From: Bacteroidales bacterium UBA1458
GTDB taxonomy: Bacteria; Bacteroidota; Bacteroidia; Bacteroidales; VadinHA17
Length of the DNA stretch: 7,854 nucleotides
NCBI GenBank assembly: GCA_002325785.1
Contig: DCSU01000056.1
Location: forward strand, 33,070 to 40,923
Direction: 5' to 3'
The notes under the pieces are model-generated. The model was not told the DNA's origin. It saw only the letters and a program-made list of their open reading frames with translations, and ran no database searches. The position numbers and the translations under genes were made by a program. This document shows, piece by piece, positions 1-6,430 of this stretch; the first letter of the stretch is position 1, and the number at the start of each line of letters is the position of its first letter.

Positions 1-417
1 CAGCGCCTGCAGCGAATCGAGCATGGTCACATCAAAGCGATTAAGAGCGTCAGGGCCGAATCCCCACGATTTAACGAGCGGACCGATGGTTATGTCAAAG
101 AGACCTCCGCTCTGTTCGGATATCAGCGATGATGCCATGAATACCTCGCGGAAGAGGGTGTCGGTGAGATCGCTCTGATTGCTGTTGATGAGGGAGATGA
201 CTGACGAATCGTTGTAGATTGAAAGAGAATTATCAACTCCGGTCAACAGATCTTCTATATCCTGTCGCAGGGTCATAATATCGATACCGGGGTTCTTCTC
301 AACCACGATGTGATAGGTTGTTCCCTGGGTCAGGCCGTTGATTTCAGCATATTCCGCTTGCGGAGTGCAGCTGCTCACAACCAGTATTACTGCTAAAATT
401 CCAATATATCTGCTCAT
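1..417 (-). CDS. apbE: ApbE-family FAD:protein FMN transferase, lipoprotein (partial, C-terminus off the left edge)
   Basis: Members of this family transfer FMN from FAD to a threonine of target proteins, including NqrB and NqrC. The frame is open from the ATG at 417-415 to base 1, giving 139 residues, somewhat under half of a usual ApbE. Residues 1-17 (MSRYIGILAVILVVSSC) form a lipoprotein signal with the lipobox VSSC, so Cys17 would be lipidated and the enzyme tethered on the periplasmic side, where the NqrB/NqrC flavins are attached. Family motifs follow: GTTYHI at 32-37, the region around DNSLSIYNDSSVISLIN at 62-78, and GGLFDITIGPLVKSWGFG at 104-121, the most diagnostic ApbE block. The start is chosen because it places the hydrophobic signal and lipobox correctly; I found no in-frame ATG just upstream. 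It lies on the same strand as nqrF, 191 bases downstream of it, across a repeat-rich gap. The metal-binding C-terminal part cannot be assessed here. Confidence 0.93.
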   Translation of the reverse strand, partial: MSRYIGILAVILVVSSCTPQAEYAEINGLTQGTTYHIVVEKNPGIDIMTLRQDIEDLLTGVDNSLSIYNDSSVISLINSNQSDLTDTLFREVFMASSLISEQSGGLFDITIGPLVKSWGFGPDALNRFDVTMLDSLQAL

Positions 418-447
418 ATATTCAATTGAGGTCTGAGGTCCGGAAAG

Positions 448-508
448 GATTTGCGATTTGCGATTTGTGAATGGGCTGTTCATATGCACATGTGCGATTT
501 GCATTTGC
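448..508. repeat. GATTTGC heptamer repeats, two clusters
   Basis: GATTTGC occurs at 448-454 and 455-461, followed by GATTTGT at 462-468. After a spacer the unit returns at 496-502 with a shortened ATTTGC at 503-508. The spacer contains CATATG (481-486) and the perfect 10-base palindrome GCACATGTGC (486-495). The repeats lie between apbE and nqrF. They resemble GATTTGC-type low-complexity tracts I recall from Bacteroidales intergenic DNA, but that resemblance is from memory. No function is evident. Confidence 0.75.
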
Positions 509-538
509 AAAAAATTGACAATCCGCCAGTGGGCGGAC
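509..538 (-). terminator. GC-rich hairpin with downstream T-run, possible weak terminator after nqrF
   Basis: Read on the minus strand, TCCGCC (537-532) pairs with GGCGGA (527-522) around a CACT loop, with one extra G-U pair possible at 538/521. The seven bases TTGTCAA follow, then six Ts (514-509). This resembles an intrinsic terminator at the 3' end of the nqr operon, ahead of apbE, but the stem is short and the T-run is not directly adjacent, so termination may be partial or absent. Alternatively it is simply the hairpin component of the intergenic repeat island. Confidence 0.35.
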
Positions 539-543
539 ATAGT

Positions 544-564
544 CGAAAATCTGAAATCGAAAAT
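544..564. repeat. CGAAAAT-type heptamer repeat, three units
   Basis: Three consecutive seven-base units are visible: CGAAAAT (544-550), CTGAAAT (551-557) and CGAAAAT (558-564). The tract lies between the hairpin and the GGCAGTA-type array. It has the same period as its neighbours but a different sequence. No coding role is apparent. Confidence 0.6.
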
Positions 565-566
565 TT

Positions 567-616
567 CACTACTGCCTTCACTACTGCCTATTACCTACCC
601 CCTACTGCCTAACCCC
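567..616. repeat. GGCAGTA-type heptamer array overlapping the nqrF stop codon
   Basis: On the plus strand, two 12-base near-identical copies, CACTACTGCCTT (567-578) and CACTACTGCCTA (579-590), lead into phased heptamers of form TANNNCC: TACTGCC (582-588), TATTACC (589-595), TACCCCC (596-602), TACTGCC (603-609) and an imperfect TAACCCC (610-616). On the minus strand these read GGCAGTA, GGTAATA, GGGGGTA and GGCAGTA. The array supplies the TAG stop of nqrF (611-609) and touches its last glycine codons. A perfect GGCAGTA array lies at the other end of the window. Confidence 0.75.
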
Positions 617-1862
617 CGAAATCATCAAACGCAATGCTCTCCTGCGGCACGCCGAGGTTGTCAAGCATGTTGAAGACGGCTGAGTTCATCATGGGAGGAC
701 CACAGATATAATACTCCATCTCCTCCGGCAGCTCTTGCTTGCCCAGGTAATTATCAAGCAACACCTTGTGAATGAACCCGGTATAGCCTGTCCAATTATC
801 CTCAGGCAGCGGCTCGGAGAGTGCAATGTTGAAACTGAAATTTGGGAATTTCTTCTCCAGCTCCATGAACTCATCCTCATAGAAGATCTCTCTCTTAGAC
901 CTGGCGCCGTACCAGAATGATATTTTCCGGCCTGATTTCATTGTCTTGAGCATATGGAATATGTGTGACCTGAGCGGGGCCATCCCGGCACCGCCGCCAA
1001 TATAAACCATCTCGTTCTCCGTATTCTTGATATGAAAATCGCCGTAGGGCCCGCTGATCATAACCTTGTCACCCGGTTTGCGTGAGAAGATATATGACGA
1101 GCATATGCCCGGCGGTACGTTCATCCACTTGCGGTTCTTGTCCATAGGTGGTGTAGCTATCCTGATGTTAAGGATGATCAGGTTCTTCTCTGCCGGGTAG
1201 TTGGCCATCGAATAGGCTCTGAATGTCTCCTCGGTGTTCTTCACTTTAAGGCTCCAGAGATCGAATTTGTCCCAGTCGGGACGGTACTCCTCCTCCACCA
1301 CGATGTCTTTGCGGAAGTCGACCTCATAACGCGGTACATCTATCTGGATATACTCACCGGATTTGAAGTGCAGGTCTTCGCCTTCCGGCAATTTCACCAC
1401 GAATTCCTTGATAAAGGTTGCGACGTTTCTGTTTGACACCACCTCGCATTCCCACTTCTTAATACCAAGAATAGCCTCCGGAACCTTGATTGTCATATTC
1501 TCGCGCACTTTGACCTGGCATCCCAGGCGCCAGTTGTCATGCTGTTCGCGGCGCGTGAAGAAGCCTGTCTCCGTTGGCAGTATTGATCCGCCCCCCTCTG
1601 TGATCTGGCACCGGCACATACCGCATGTACCGCCGCCGCCGCAAGCTGACGGAAGAAACACACCGTTGCCTGAAAGGGTCGAGAGCACATTCGAGCCGGG
1701 GGATACTACCAGTTCACGGTCATTTATCTTAAGCGTCACATCGCCCTGCGGGGTAAGCTTCTGCCTTGCATAGAGAAGCACCACCACCAGCAGGATCATC
1801 ACCAGCACAAATATTGCCACGCTTATTAAAACAGTGCCTGCAATTGATAAACCTAATATCAT
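609..1862 (-). CDS. nqrF: Na+-translocating NADH:quinone oxidoreductase subunit F (NADH-oxidising subunit)
   Basis: NqrF is the electron entry point of Na+-NQR: it oxidises NADH through FAD and a 2Fe-2S cluster on the cytoplasmic face. At 417 residues it is full length. In order: one N-terminal membrane helix (about 4-31); a plant-type ferredoxin domain with cluster ligands Cys74, Cys80, Cys83 and Cys115 (ACGGGGTCGMC, then RLGCQV); an FAD domain with RAYSMA at 215-220 for flavin binding; and a ferredoxin-reductase-like NADH domain with GGGAGMAP at 289-296 and CGPPMM at 387-392. The C-terminal DDFGG at 413-417 is typical of the family. It is the last nqr gene, 16 bases after nqrE. The TAG stop is provided by the heptamer array that follows it. 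A phenol-hydroxylase-type reductase is excluded by the membrane anchor and the nqr context. Confidence 0.98.
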   Translation of the reverse strand: MILGLSIAGTVLISVAIFVLVMILLVVVLLYARQKLTPQGDVTLKINDRELVVSPGSNVLSTLSGNGVFLPSACGGGGTCGMCRCQITEGGGSILPTETGFFTRREQHDNWRLGCQVKVRENMTIKVPEAILGIKKWECEVVSNRNVATFIKEFVVKLPEGEDLHFKSGEYIQIDVPRYEVDFRKDIVVEEEYRPDWDKFDLWSLKVKNTEETFRAYSMANYPAEKNLIILNIRIATPPMDKNRKWMNVPPGICSSYIFSRKPGDKVMISGPYGDFHIKNTENEMVYIGGGAGMAPLRSHIFHMLKTMKSGRKISFWYGARSKREIFYEDEFMELEKKFPNFSFNIALSEPLPEDNWTGYTGFIHKVLLDNYLGKQELPEEMEYYICGPPMMNSAVFNMLDNLGVPQESIAFDDFGG

Positions 1863-1878
1863 TTCTGTAAGGATTACA

Positions 1879-2496
1879 TTAAAGTTTGATACCGAGGAAG
1901 CTCATAAATGCTATTCCCATCAATCCTGTCAGGATGAAGGTGATCCCCAGTCCGCGCAGGGGTGCAGGAACGTTTGAATAGCGCATCTTCTCCCTTATGG
2001 CTGCCAGGGCCACGATGGCCATAAGCCAGCCGATACCCGATCCCAGTCCGAAGACTGTTGCTTCTGCAATAGTTTCGTACTCCCTCTCCTGCATGAAGAG
2101 CGAGGCCCCGAGGATGGCGCAGTTGACGGCAATAAGGGGCAAAAATATCCCAAGAGAGTTATAGAGTGAAGGACTGAATTTCTCAATCACCATCTCAACG
2201 AGCTGAGTAATTGATGCAATTACTGCAATGAACATTATGAATGAGAGAAAGCTCAGGTCAAGCGTGACAAAACTCTCATTAAGCCATGACAGAGCGCCTT
2301 TCTTGAGAAGGTACTCCTCAAGGAGAAAATTCACAGGTACCGTGATTATCAGCACAAATGTGACTGCGATACCGAGTCCCACGGATGTCTTTACCGTCTT
2401 CGAAACAGCCAGGTATGAGCACATACCCAGGAAGTAGGCGAAGATCATGTTGTCGATGAAAATCGACTTTACGAATATGTTAATCAGGTTTTCCAT
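1879..2496 (-). CDS. nqrE: Na+-translocating NADH:quinone oxidoreductase subunit E
   Basis: NqrE is an integral membrane subunit which, with NqrD, holds an intramembrane 2Fe-2S centre carrying electrons from NqrF toward the NqrC flavin. The 205-residue product has about six hydrophobic helices (roughly 11-30, 38-58, 77-98, 115-133, 147-166, 182-202), with internal pseudo-symmetry known for the family. The cluster cysteines are seen as Cys26 (YFLGMCSYLAVS) and Cys126 (LPLIAVNCAILG). Early residues such as FVKSIFIDNMIFAYFLGMC match NqrE rather than its paralogue NqrD. It starts 6 bases after the nqrD stop and ends 16 bases before nqrF, so it is clearly co-transcribed. RnfA is the homologous alternative, but the NqrA and NqrF neighbours settle the assignment. 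Confidence 0.98.
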   Translation of the reverse strand: MENLINIFVKSIFIDNMIFAYFLGMCSYLAVSKTVKTSVGLGIAVTFVLIITVPVNFLLEEYLLKKGALSWLNESFVTLDLSFLSFIMFIAVIASITQLVEMVIEKFSPSLYNSLGIFLPLIAVNCAILGASLFMQEREYETIAEATVFGLGSGIGWLMAIVALAAIREKMRYSNVPAPLRGLGITFILTGLMGIAFMSFLGIKL

Positions 2497-2502
2497 AGTG
2501 TG

Positions 2503-3156
2503 CTACTTTGTTTCCTGGAGTGACTTGTTACGGCTGCGCTGGACCCAGATTATCAGCCCCACGGTGATGAGGGCCATGGGCGGCAGTATCATAAAGCCGT
2601 TATCTTCATATCCGAAGTTGTACAACCCCAGCTTCTCCATCACCGGGTAGCCCATGATGCTCCCGCTGCCGAGAAACTCGCGGAAGAAGGAAACAATGAT
2701 AAGTATCAGGCCGTAGCCGGCGCCGTTGCCTATTCCGTCGAGGAATGAGGGCCAGGGGTCATTGCTCATGGCAAAGGCCTCAAGCCGACCCATGATGATG
2801 CAGTTTGTTATTATCAGTCCCACGAATACCGAGAGCTGTTTGCTGACATCGAAGGCGAAGGCCTTGAGGAACTGGTCGACAATAATCACCAGTGCGGCAA
2901 TCACAACCAGCTGGACAATGATCCTTATTCGCCCTGGGATCGCCTTGCGCATGAATGCGATGATCATGTTAGAGAGAGCAACAACCACAGTGACGGAGAT
3001 CGCCATCACTATGGCAGGCTTCATCTTGACGGTCACGGCCAGGGCTGAGCAGATGCCCAGCACCTGTACGGTAATTGGATTGTCAAGCCCCAGCGGGTTG
3101 GTAATCAGTTTTTTATATTTTGCCGAGAAGAGCGGCTCTTTTTCAACGTTTTCCAT
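2503..3156 (-). CDS. nqrD: Na+-translocating NADH:quinone oxidoreductase subunit D
   Basis: NqrD is the membrane partner of NqrE, supplying the other two ligands of the intramembrane 2Fe-2S centre. The 217-residue product shows about six hydrophobic stretches. Cys36 (QVLGICSALAVT) and Cys119 (LIITNCIIMGRLEAFA) are the expected ligands, 83 residues apart as in the Vibrio protein as I recall it. The N-terminal segment up to NPITVQVLGICSALAVT and the FLGSGSIMGYPV stretch (161-172) are diagnostic of NqrD/RnfE. It begins only 2 bases after the nqrC stop and ends 6 bases before nqrE. Unlike its neighbours it has a clear Shine-Dalgarno-like sequence inside the end of nqrC. RnfE is the homologous alternative, excluded by context. 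Confidence 0.98.
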   Translation of the reverse strand: MENVEKEPLFSAKYKKLITNPLGLDNPITVQVLGICSALAVTVKMKPAIVMAISVTVVVALSNMIIAFMRKAIPGRIRIIVQLVVIAALVIIVDQFLKAFAFDVSKQLSVFVGLIITNCIIMGRLEAFAMSNDPWPSFLDGIGNGAGYGLILIIVSFFREFLGSGSIMGYPVMEKLGLYNFGYEDNGFMILPPMALITVGLIIWVQRSRNKSLQETK

Positions 3157-3158
3157 AT

Positions 3159-3860
3159 CTACTTCCTGTTTTGGCTGAGGTATTTTTCATATTTAATGAT
3201 CCCGTCGTACACCATTGCTTCAAGGCCTTTGCTGGTAATGGTACCCCCCGAGATTCCATCCACTTCGCTCATGCTTCCGGGCTGCGATCCTCCCTTGACA
3301 ACCATTACAGAAACGAATGATCCGTTTCTGAAGAGGGCCTTGTCAACGAACTGGCTTTCGAACTCCGTGGTGTTGATCTCGGCTCCCAGGCCGGGCGTCT
3401 CGCCCTTGTGGTCAAAGGTCACCCCGGCAATTGTAGACATATCGGACTTAAGTGACACATATCCCCATATCGGGCCCCAGAGACCTTTGCCCTCAAGAGG
3501 GAATATATGAAGAGTGTCACCGCTGTCAGGTACTGCAATGAATACCGGCAGATACTGTTCTTCCAGGGGCTTCTTCTGTTCTGCCCTGAGGGAGACTGTA
3601 AAGGGGTCAACTCCTTCAACATGTTTACCGTCGGTGTTAATGACATAGCTCTCTCTTATGTATTTATCATACATCTCAACTGCATCGGTTTTTGTTGAAA
3701 TCACATTTATGGAGGAGAGTATATTCATCTTCTTCTCCACCTCCACATTCTTCGCCTGTCTGGGTTGGAGGAGCAAGGCCGTAAGCGACAGCAGGATGGC
3801 GACGGAGACAACCATCACCACCGAGAATGTCATTATATATTTGTTGCTGAAATCTTTCAT
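3159..3860 (-). CDS. nqrC: Na+-translocating NADH:quinone oxidoreductase subunit C (covalent FMN)
   Basis: NqrC carries a covalently bound FMN on its periplasmic domain that relays electrons to the NqrB flavin. At 233 residues it has an N-terminal membrane helix (about 9-31) followed by an exported FMN-binding domain. The ETPGLGAEI motif is at 154-162. The flavin attachment motif is DGISGGT at 201-207, making Thr207 (codon 3242-3240) the predicted FMN-bearing residue, to be modified by an ApbE enzyme such as the one encoded at the left edge. The second glycine replaces the alanine of the common SGAT form. RnfG is the homologous alternative, but the operon is nqr. The gene begins 11 bases after nqrB and ends 2 bases before nqrD, with the nqrD ribosome binding site inside its 3' end. 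Confidence 0.98.
   Translation of the reverse strand: MKDFSNKYIMTFSVVMVVSVAILLSLTALLLQPRQAKNVEVEKKMNILSSINVISTKTDAVEMYDKYIRESYVINTDGKHVEGVDPFTVSLRAEQKKPLEEQYLPVFIAVPDSGDTLHIFPLEGKGLWGPIWGYVSLKSDMSTIAGVTFDHKGETPGLGAEINTTEFESQFVDKALFRNGSFVSVMVVKGGSQPGSMSEVDGISGGTITSKGLEAMVYDGIIKYEKYLSQNRK
3162..3167 (-). promoter_or_regulatory. Shine-Dalgarno-like site for nqrD
   Basis: On the minus strand AGGAAG (3167-3162) ends 5 bases before the nqrD ATG (3156-3154) and lies in the last codons of nqrC. None of the other nqr genes has a well-placed purine-rich site (nqrB has TAAGGA, but about 10 bases further back than is ideal). Bacteroidota generally rely little on such sites, so its use is an inference from position. 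Confidence 0.45.
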
Positions 3861-3871
3861 CTCATCTGTTG

Positions 3872-5029
3872 TTAAGCTCTCTGTACTCTCTTCAGTCGCC
3901 TCCTGATGTTGGCATTCACCACATAATGGTCAATGAGCGGGGCAAAGACGTTCATCAGAAGTATCGCAAGCATTGTCCCTTCCGGATATGCCGGGTTGAA
4001 GACCCTGATGATGACAACCAGTATGCCTGCCAGTGCGCCATATATGTATTTTCCGGTGTTAGTCTGTGCGGCCGACACGGGGTCGGTGGCCATGAAGACC
4101 GTTCCGAAGGCGAAGCCGCCCATGATGAGGTGGTAATATGCCGGCATCTGTGTATACTCGTTCCCGCCGGTGGCGTTGAGCAGCAGTCCCATTCCCAGTG
4201 CCCCGAGGGTCATGCTGAGCATTATGCGCCAGCTGCCCACACCGGTCAGGAGCAGTATGAATGCTCCGATGAGTATTGCGGCGGTGGAGGTCTCTCCCGC
4301 CGATCCGGGAATGGTTCCGATAAACATCTCCATCGCCGAAGGCATCTGGTCAAAGCCATCCATCTTGGCCAGCGCCAGGGGTGTCTCGCCCGAGAACCCG
4401 TCAAGGCCACCGCCACTCATCAGTCCCTCAATCCATACCTTATCGCCCGTCATCCATCCCGGGTAGCTGAAGAATAGGAAGGCCCTCGCCGTCAGCGCAG
4501 GGTTAAGAATGTTCATGCCGGTTCCGCCAAAAATCTCCTTGCCTATAATGACTGCAAAGGCCACGGAGACGGCCAGCATCCACAGAGGCACGTCAATAGG
4601 CATAATCAACGGAATCAGCATCCCGGTGACGAGGTAACCCTCGTTGATCTCATGCCCCCTTATCTGGGCAGCAACAAACTCGATGCCCAGCCCTACCATG
4701 TAACTGACGATGATCAGCGGCAGCAGCTTCAGGAACCCGAACCAGAACATCTGTATCAGCGTCCAGTCGACAATGCCGAAAGCCCTGGTGTGCTGAAGCC
4801 CAATATTATAGGAGCCGAACAGCAGCGCGGGCATCAGCGCCAGGATGACCACGGTCATGGTTCGCTTCATGTCCATATGATCCCTGATATGCGCGCCTCT
4901 TGTGGTCACCTTGTCAGGAACAAAAAGGAAGGTGGCAAATCCGTCATAGACAGAATGCAGCTTCTCAAAGCGGCCCCCCTTTTCAAAAAGGGGCTCTATC
5001 TTTTTCATTCTTTTAAGCAGGAAATTCAT
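3872..5029 (-). CDS. nqrB: Na+-translocating NADH:quinone oxidoreductase subunit B (covalent FMN, membrane core)
   Basis: NqrB is the largest membrane subunit. It holds a covalent FMN and riboflavin, reduces quinone and is thought to contain the Na+ path. The 385-residue product (somewhat shorter than the roughly 415-residue Vibrio protein) has about ten hydrophobic segments between residues 58 and 370. Family landmarks are PALLFGSYNIGLQ (67-79), HEINEGYLVTGMLIP (126-140), IGKEIFGGTGMNILNPALTA (162-181), GTIPGSAGETST (238-249) and MATDPVSAAQT (313-323). The flavin attachment motif is DGFSGET at 210-216, so Thr216 is the predicted FMN site. It has Glu where many family members have Ala (SGAT). 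The first 40 residues form a cytoplasmic stretch with the conserved FEKGG segment. It sits 19 bases after nqrA and 11 before nqrC. RnfD is the homologous alternative, excluded by length and context. Confidence 0.98.
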   Translation of the reverse strand: MNFLLKRMKKIEPLFEKGGRFEKLHSVYDGFATFLFVPDKVTTRGAHIRDHMDMKRTMTVVILALMPALLFGSYNIGLQHTRAFGIVDWTLIQMFWFGFLKLLPLIIVSYMVGLGIEFVAAQIRGHEINEGYLVTGMLIPLIMPIDVPLWMLAVSVAFAVIIGKEIFGGTGMNILNPALTARAFLFFSYPGWMTGDKVWIEGLMSGGGLDGFSGETPLALAKMDGFDQMPSAMEMFIGTIPGSAGETSTAAILIGAFILLLTGVGSWRIMLSMTLGALGMGLLLNATGGNEYTQMPAYYHLIMGGFAFGTVFMATDPVSAAQTNTGKYIYGALAGILVVIIRVFNPAYPEGTMLAILLMNVFAPLIDHYVVNANIRRRLKRVQRA

Positions 5030-5048
5030 AGCAGGCTCATTCCTTAAA

Positions 5049-6401
5049 TTAATTCATCTCTTTAATCATCATGTTGATCCCGCTACGAATGATCTCCTGT
5101 ATCTCGGTCTTGGAAGGATCAATGAACTCACACAGTGCGAAATCTTCCTCGGCCACCTCGTAGATGCCCAGGTTCTCCATCAGCTCAATGTCGCCCGCCA
5201 TGATTGCCTTAAGCAGATGCACCGGGTAGATATCCATCGGGAGGACATTCTCATAGTGTCCTGTTACAACAAATGCCCTGCGGCCTCCGTGGAGGTTGGT
5301 GTTCAGGTCATATTCCTTCCCGGGCAGGAGCTTTGAAAGGAAGGTCCTCCAGTAGCTGAATTTATTGAGTCCCGGTGTAGCCCAGCCGAAGAACTCGCTG
5401 GTGTCGCCCTCGGGCACCACTGTCAGCATATTGTCATAGAAGCCCAATGAGCCATCGGGGGTGATCCGCTTGCCGGTGAGCACGTTACCGCTTATGACTC
5501 TCTGCTTGCCCTCCTGAAAGTTCGCCTTCAGGATTGCGCTCACAGAGGCGCCCGGTTTGATACGGTGATACTTGCGGTGAATGACGCCACTCCCTGCCAG
5601 TGCAATGATGCGCTCACGGTCGTAGAAGCCTGTGGTAAATAGCCTTCCCAGGGCCACTACATCCTGGATGTCAACTGTCCACACCACCTCGCCCTTGGCA
5701 ACAGGGTCAATATGGTGGATTTGTACCCCCACATTGCCTGCCGGATGCGGACCGGTGAAGCGGTGGAACTCTGCATTCTGCAGGTTATTCAGCCCGGCAA
5801 CCCTCGAACCCTCAGCATCATGCGAAACATGTATCTTACCGTCGGTGAGGCGTGACAAAACATTGATACCGGTCTGCAGGTAATTGCCATGAGTATTTGC
5901 CATGACAAAGTCAAGATCCGGTGCAAGCGGCGCAGTGTCAAAGGCAGAGATGAAGATAGCCTTGGGTACCGAATCCGGGCGGGCCACAATGTGATAGGGC
6001 CGCTGCCTCAGAACAGGCCACATCCCGGAGCTGAGAAGCCTGGAGCGCACCTCTTCACGGGTTAGCCTGAGAGGATCAGCCGCTCCGAAGTCGACCTTCT
6101 CCGTTCCCTCCTGGTCTATCACAACCTCCAGTAGAATCCGCTTGTCGCCCCGGACAATCTCCCTGACTACACCGCTGACAGGCGAGACAAATTTAATTTC
6201 GGGGAAGGCCTTGTCATGAAAGAGCACGCTGCCGGCTTTAACCGGACTGCCTTCCTGAACCTCAAGCCTGGCTACCAGACCCGGAAAATCGGCAAACCTC
6301 ACACCGAAACGGGTCACGGCTACCTCCGGCAGGAGTATCTTCTCCGCCTTGCCGGCAAGCCTGATGTTTAATCCTTTACGTAATCTGATCAGTGTTGACA
6401 T
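5049..6401 (-). CDS. nqrA: Na+-translocating NADH:quinone oxidoreductase subunit A
   Basis: NqrA is the peripheral cytoplasmic subunit of the pump, related to RnfC but lacking iron-sulfur motifs. It is implicated in quinone binding and complex assembly. The 450-residue product has no membrane helix. It begins with the typical IRLRKGLNIRLAGKAEKIL segment (5-23) and then a barrel-sandwich region with EGSPVKAGSVLFHDK (50-64) and VSPVSGVV (72-79). FTGPHPAGNVGVQIHHIDPV is at 215-234 and ISGNVLTG at 303-310. The C-terminal family signature spans PMDIYPVHLLKAIMAGD (388-404) to LGIYEVAEEDFALCEFIDPS (411-430). It is the first gene of the operon, and its 5' flank is the divergent promoter region. The ATG is chosen because the family start is reproduced directly after it. 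No truncation or odd composition is seen. Confidence 0.98.
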   Translation of the reverse strand: MSTLIRLRKGLNIRLAGKAEKILLPEVAVTRFGVRFADFPGLVARLEVQEGSPVKAGSVLFHDKAFPEIKFVSPVSGVVREIVRGDKRILLEVVIDQEGTEKVDFGAADPLRLTREEVRSRLLSSGMWPVLRQRPYHIVARPDSVPKAIFISAFDTAPLAPDLDFVMANTHGNYLQTGINVLSRLTDGKIHVSHDAEGSRVAGLNNLQNAEFHRFTGPHPAGNVGVQIHHIDPVAKGEVVWTVDIQDVVALGRLFTTGFYDRERIIALAGSGVIHRKYHRIKPGASVSAILKANFQEGKQRVISGNVLTGKRITPDGSLGFYDNMLTVVPEGDTSEFFGWATPGLNKFSYWRTFLSKLLPGKEYDLNTNLHGGRRAFVVTGHYENVLPMDIYPVHLLKAIMAGDIELMENLGIYEVAEEDFALCEFIDPSKTEIQEIIRSGINMMIKEMN

Positions 6402-6430
6402 ATTCTGAATATCTCAATTCCTTTTAAGTA

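Noticed and set aside
448..616. CRISPR-like array
   Set aside because: Units are seven bases and tandem, without 25-40 base repeats, unique spacers or cas genes.
458..673. Plus-strand open frame of 71 residues across the repeat island and nqrF 3' end
   Set aside because: Its sequence is generated by the heptamer repeats and the antisense of nqrF. Repeats whose complement lacks stops leave open frames by construction.
3869..4477. Plus-strand open frame of 202 residues antisense to nqrB
   Set aside because: It lies wholly against the 3' half of nqrB, reaching just past its stop. The translation is low-complexity, rich in His, Gly and Glu, with no recognisable domain. It is best explained by the strand opposite a conserved membrane protein.
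4976..4993. Near-perfect hairpin CCCCTTTT/AAAAGGGG inside nqrB
   Set aside because: It encodes the conserved N-terminal FEKGG segment of NqrB (about residues 13-18). The palindrome follows from the codons for Pro-Leu-Phe-Glu-Lys-Gly and lies far inside the reading frame.
1879..5029. Rnf complex instead of Nqr
   Set aside because: The B, C, D and E subunits are homologous to RnfD, G, E and A, but the operon has NqrA without iron-sulfur motifs and NqrF with ferredoxin, FAD and NADH domains, and lacks RnfB and RnfC.
5026..5040. Four-codon reading frame (MSLL) whose TGA overlaps the nqrB start
   Set aside because: The only purine-rich site abuts its ATG with no spacing, and four codons overlapping a start are readily expected by chance.
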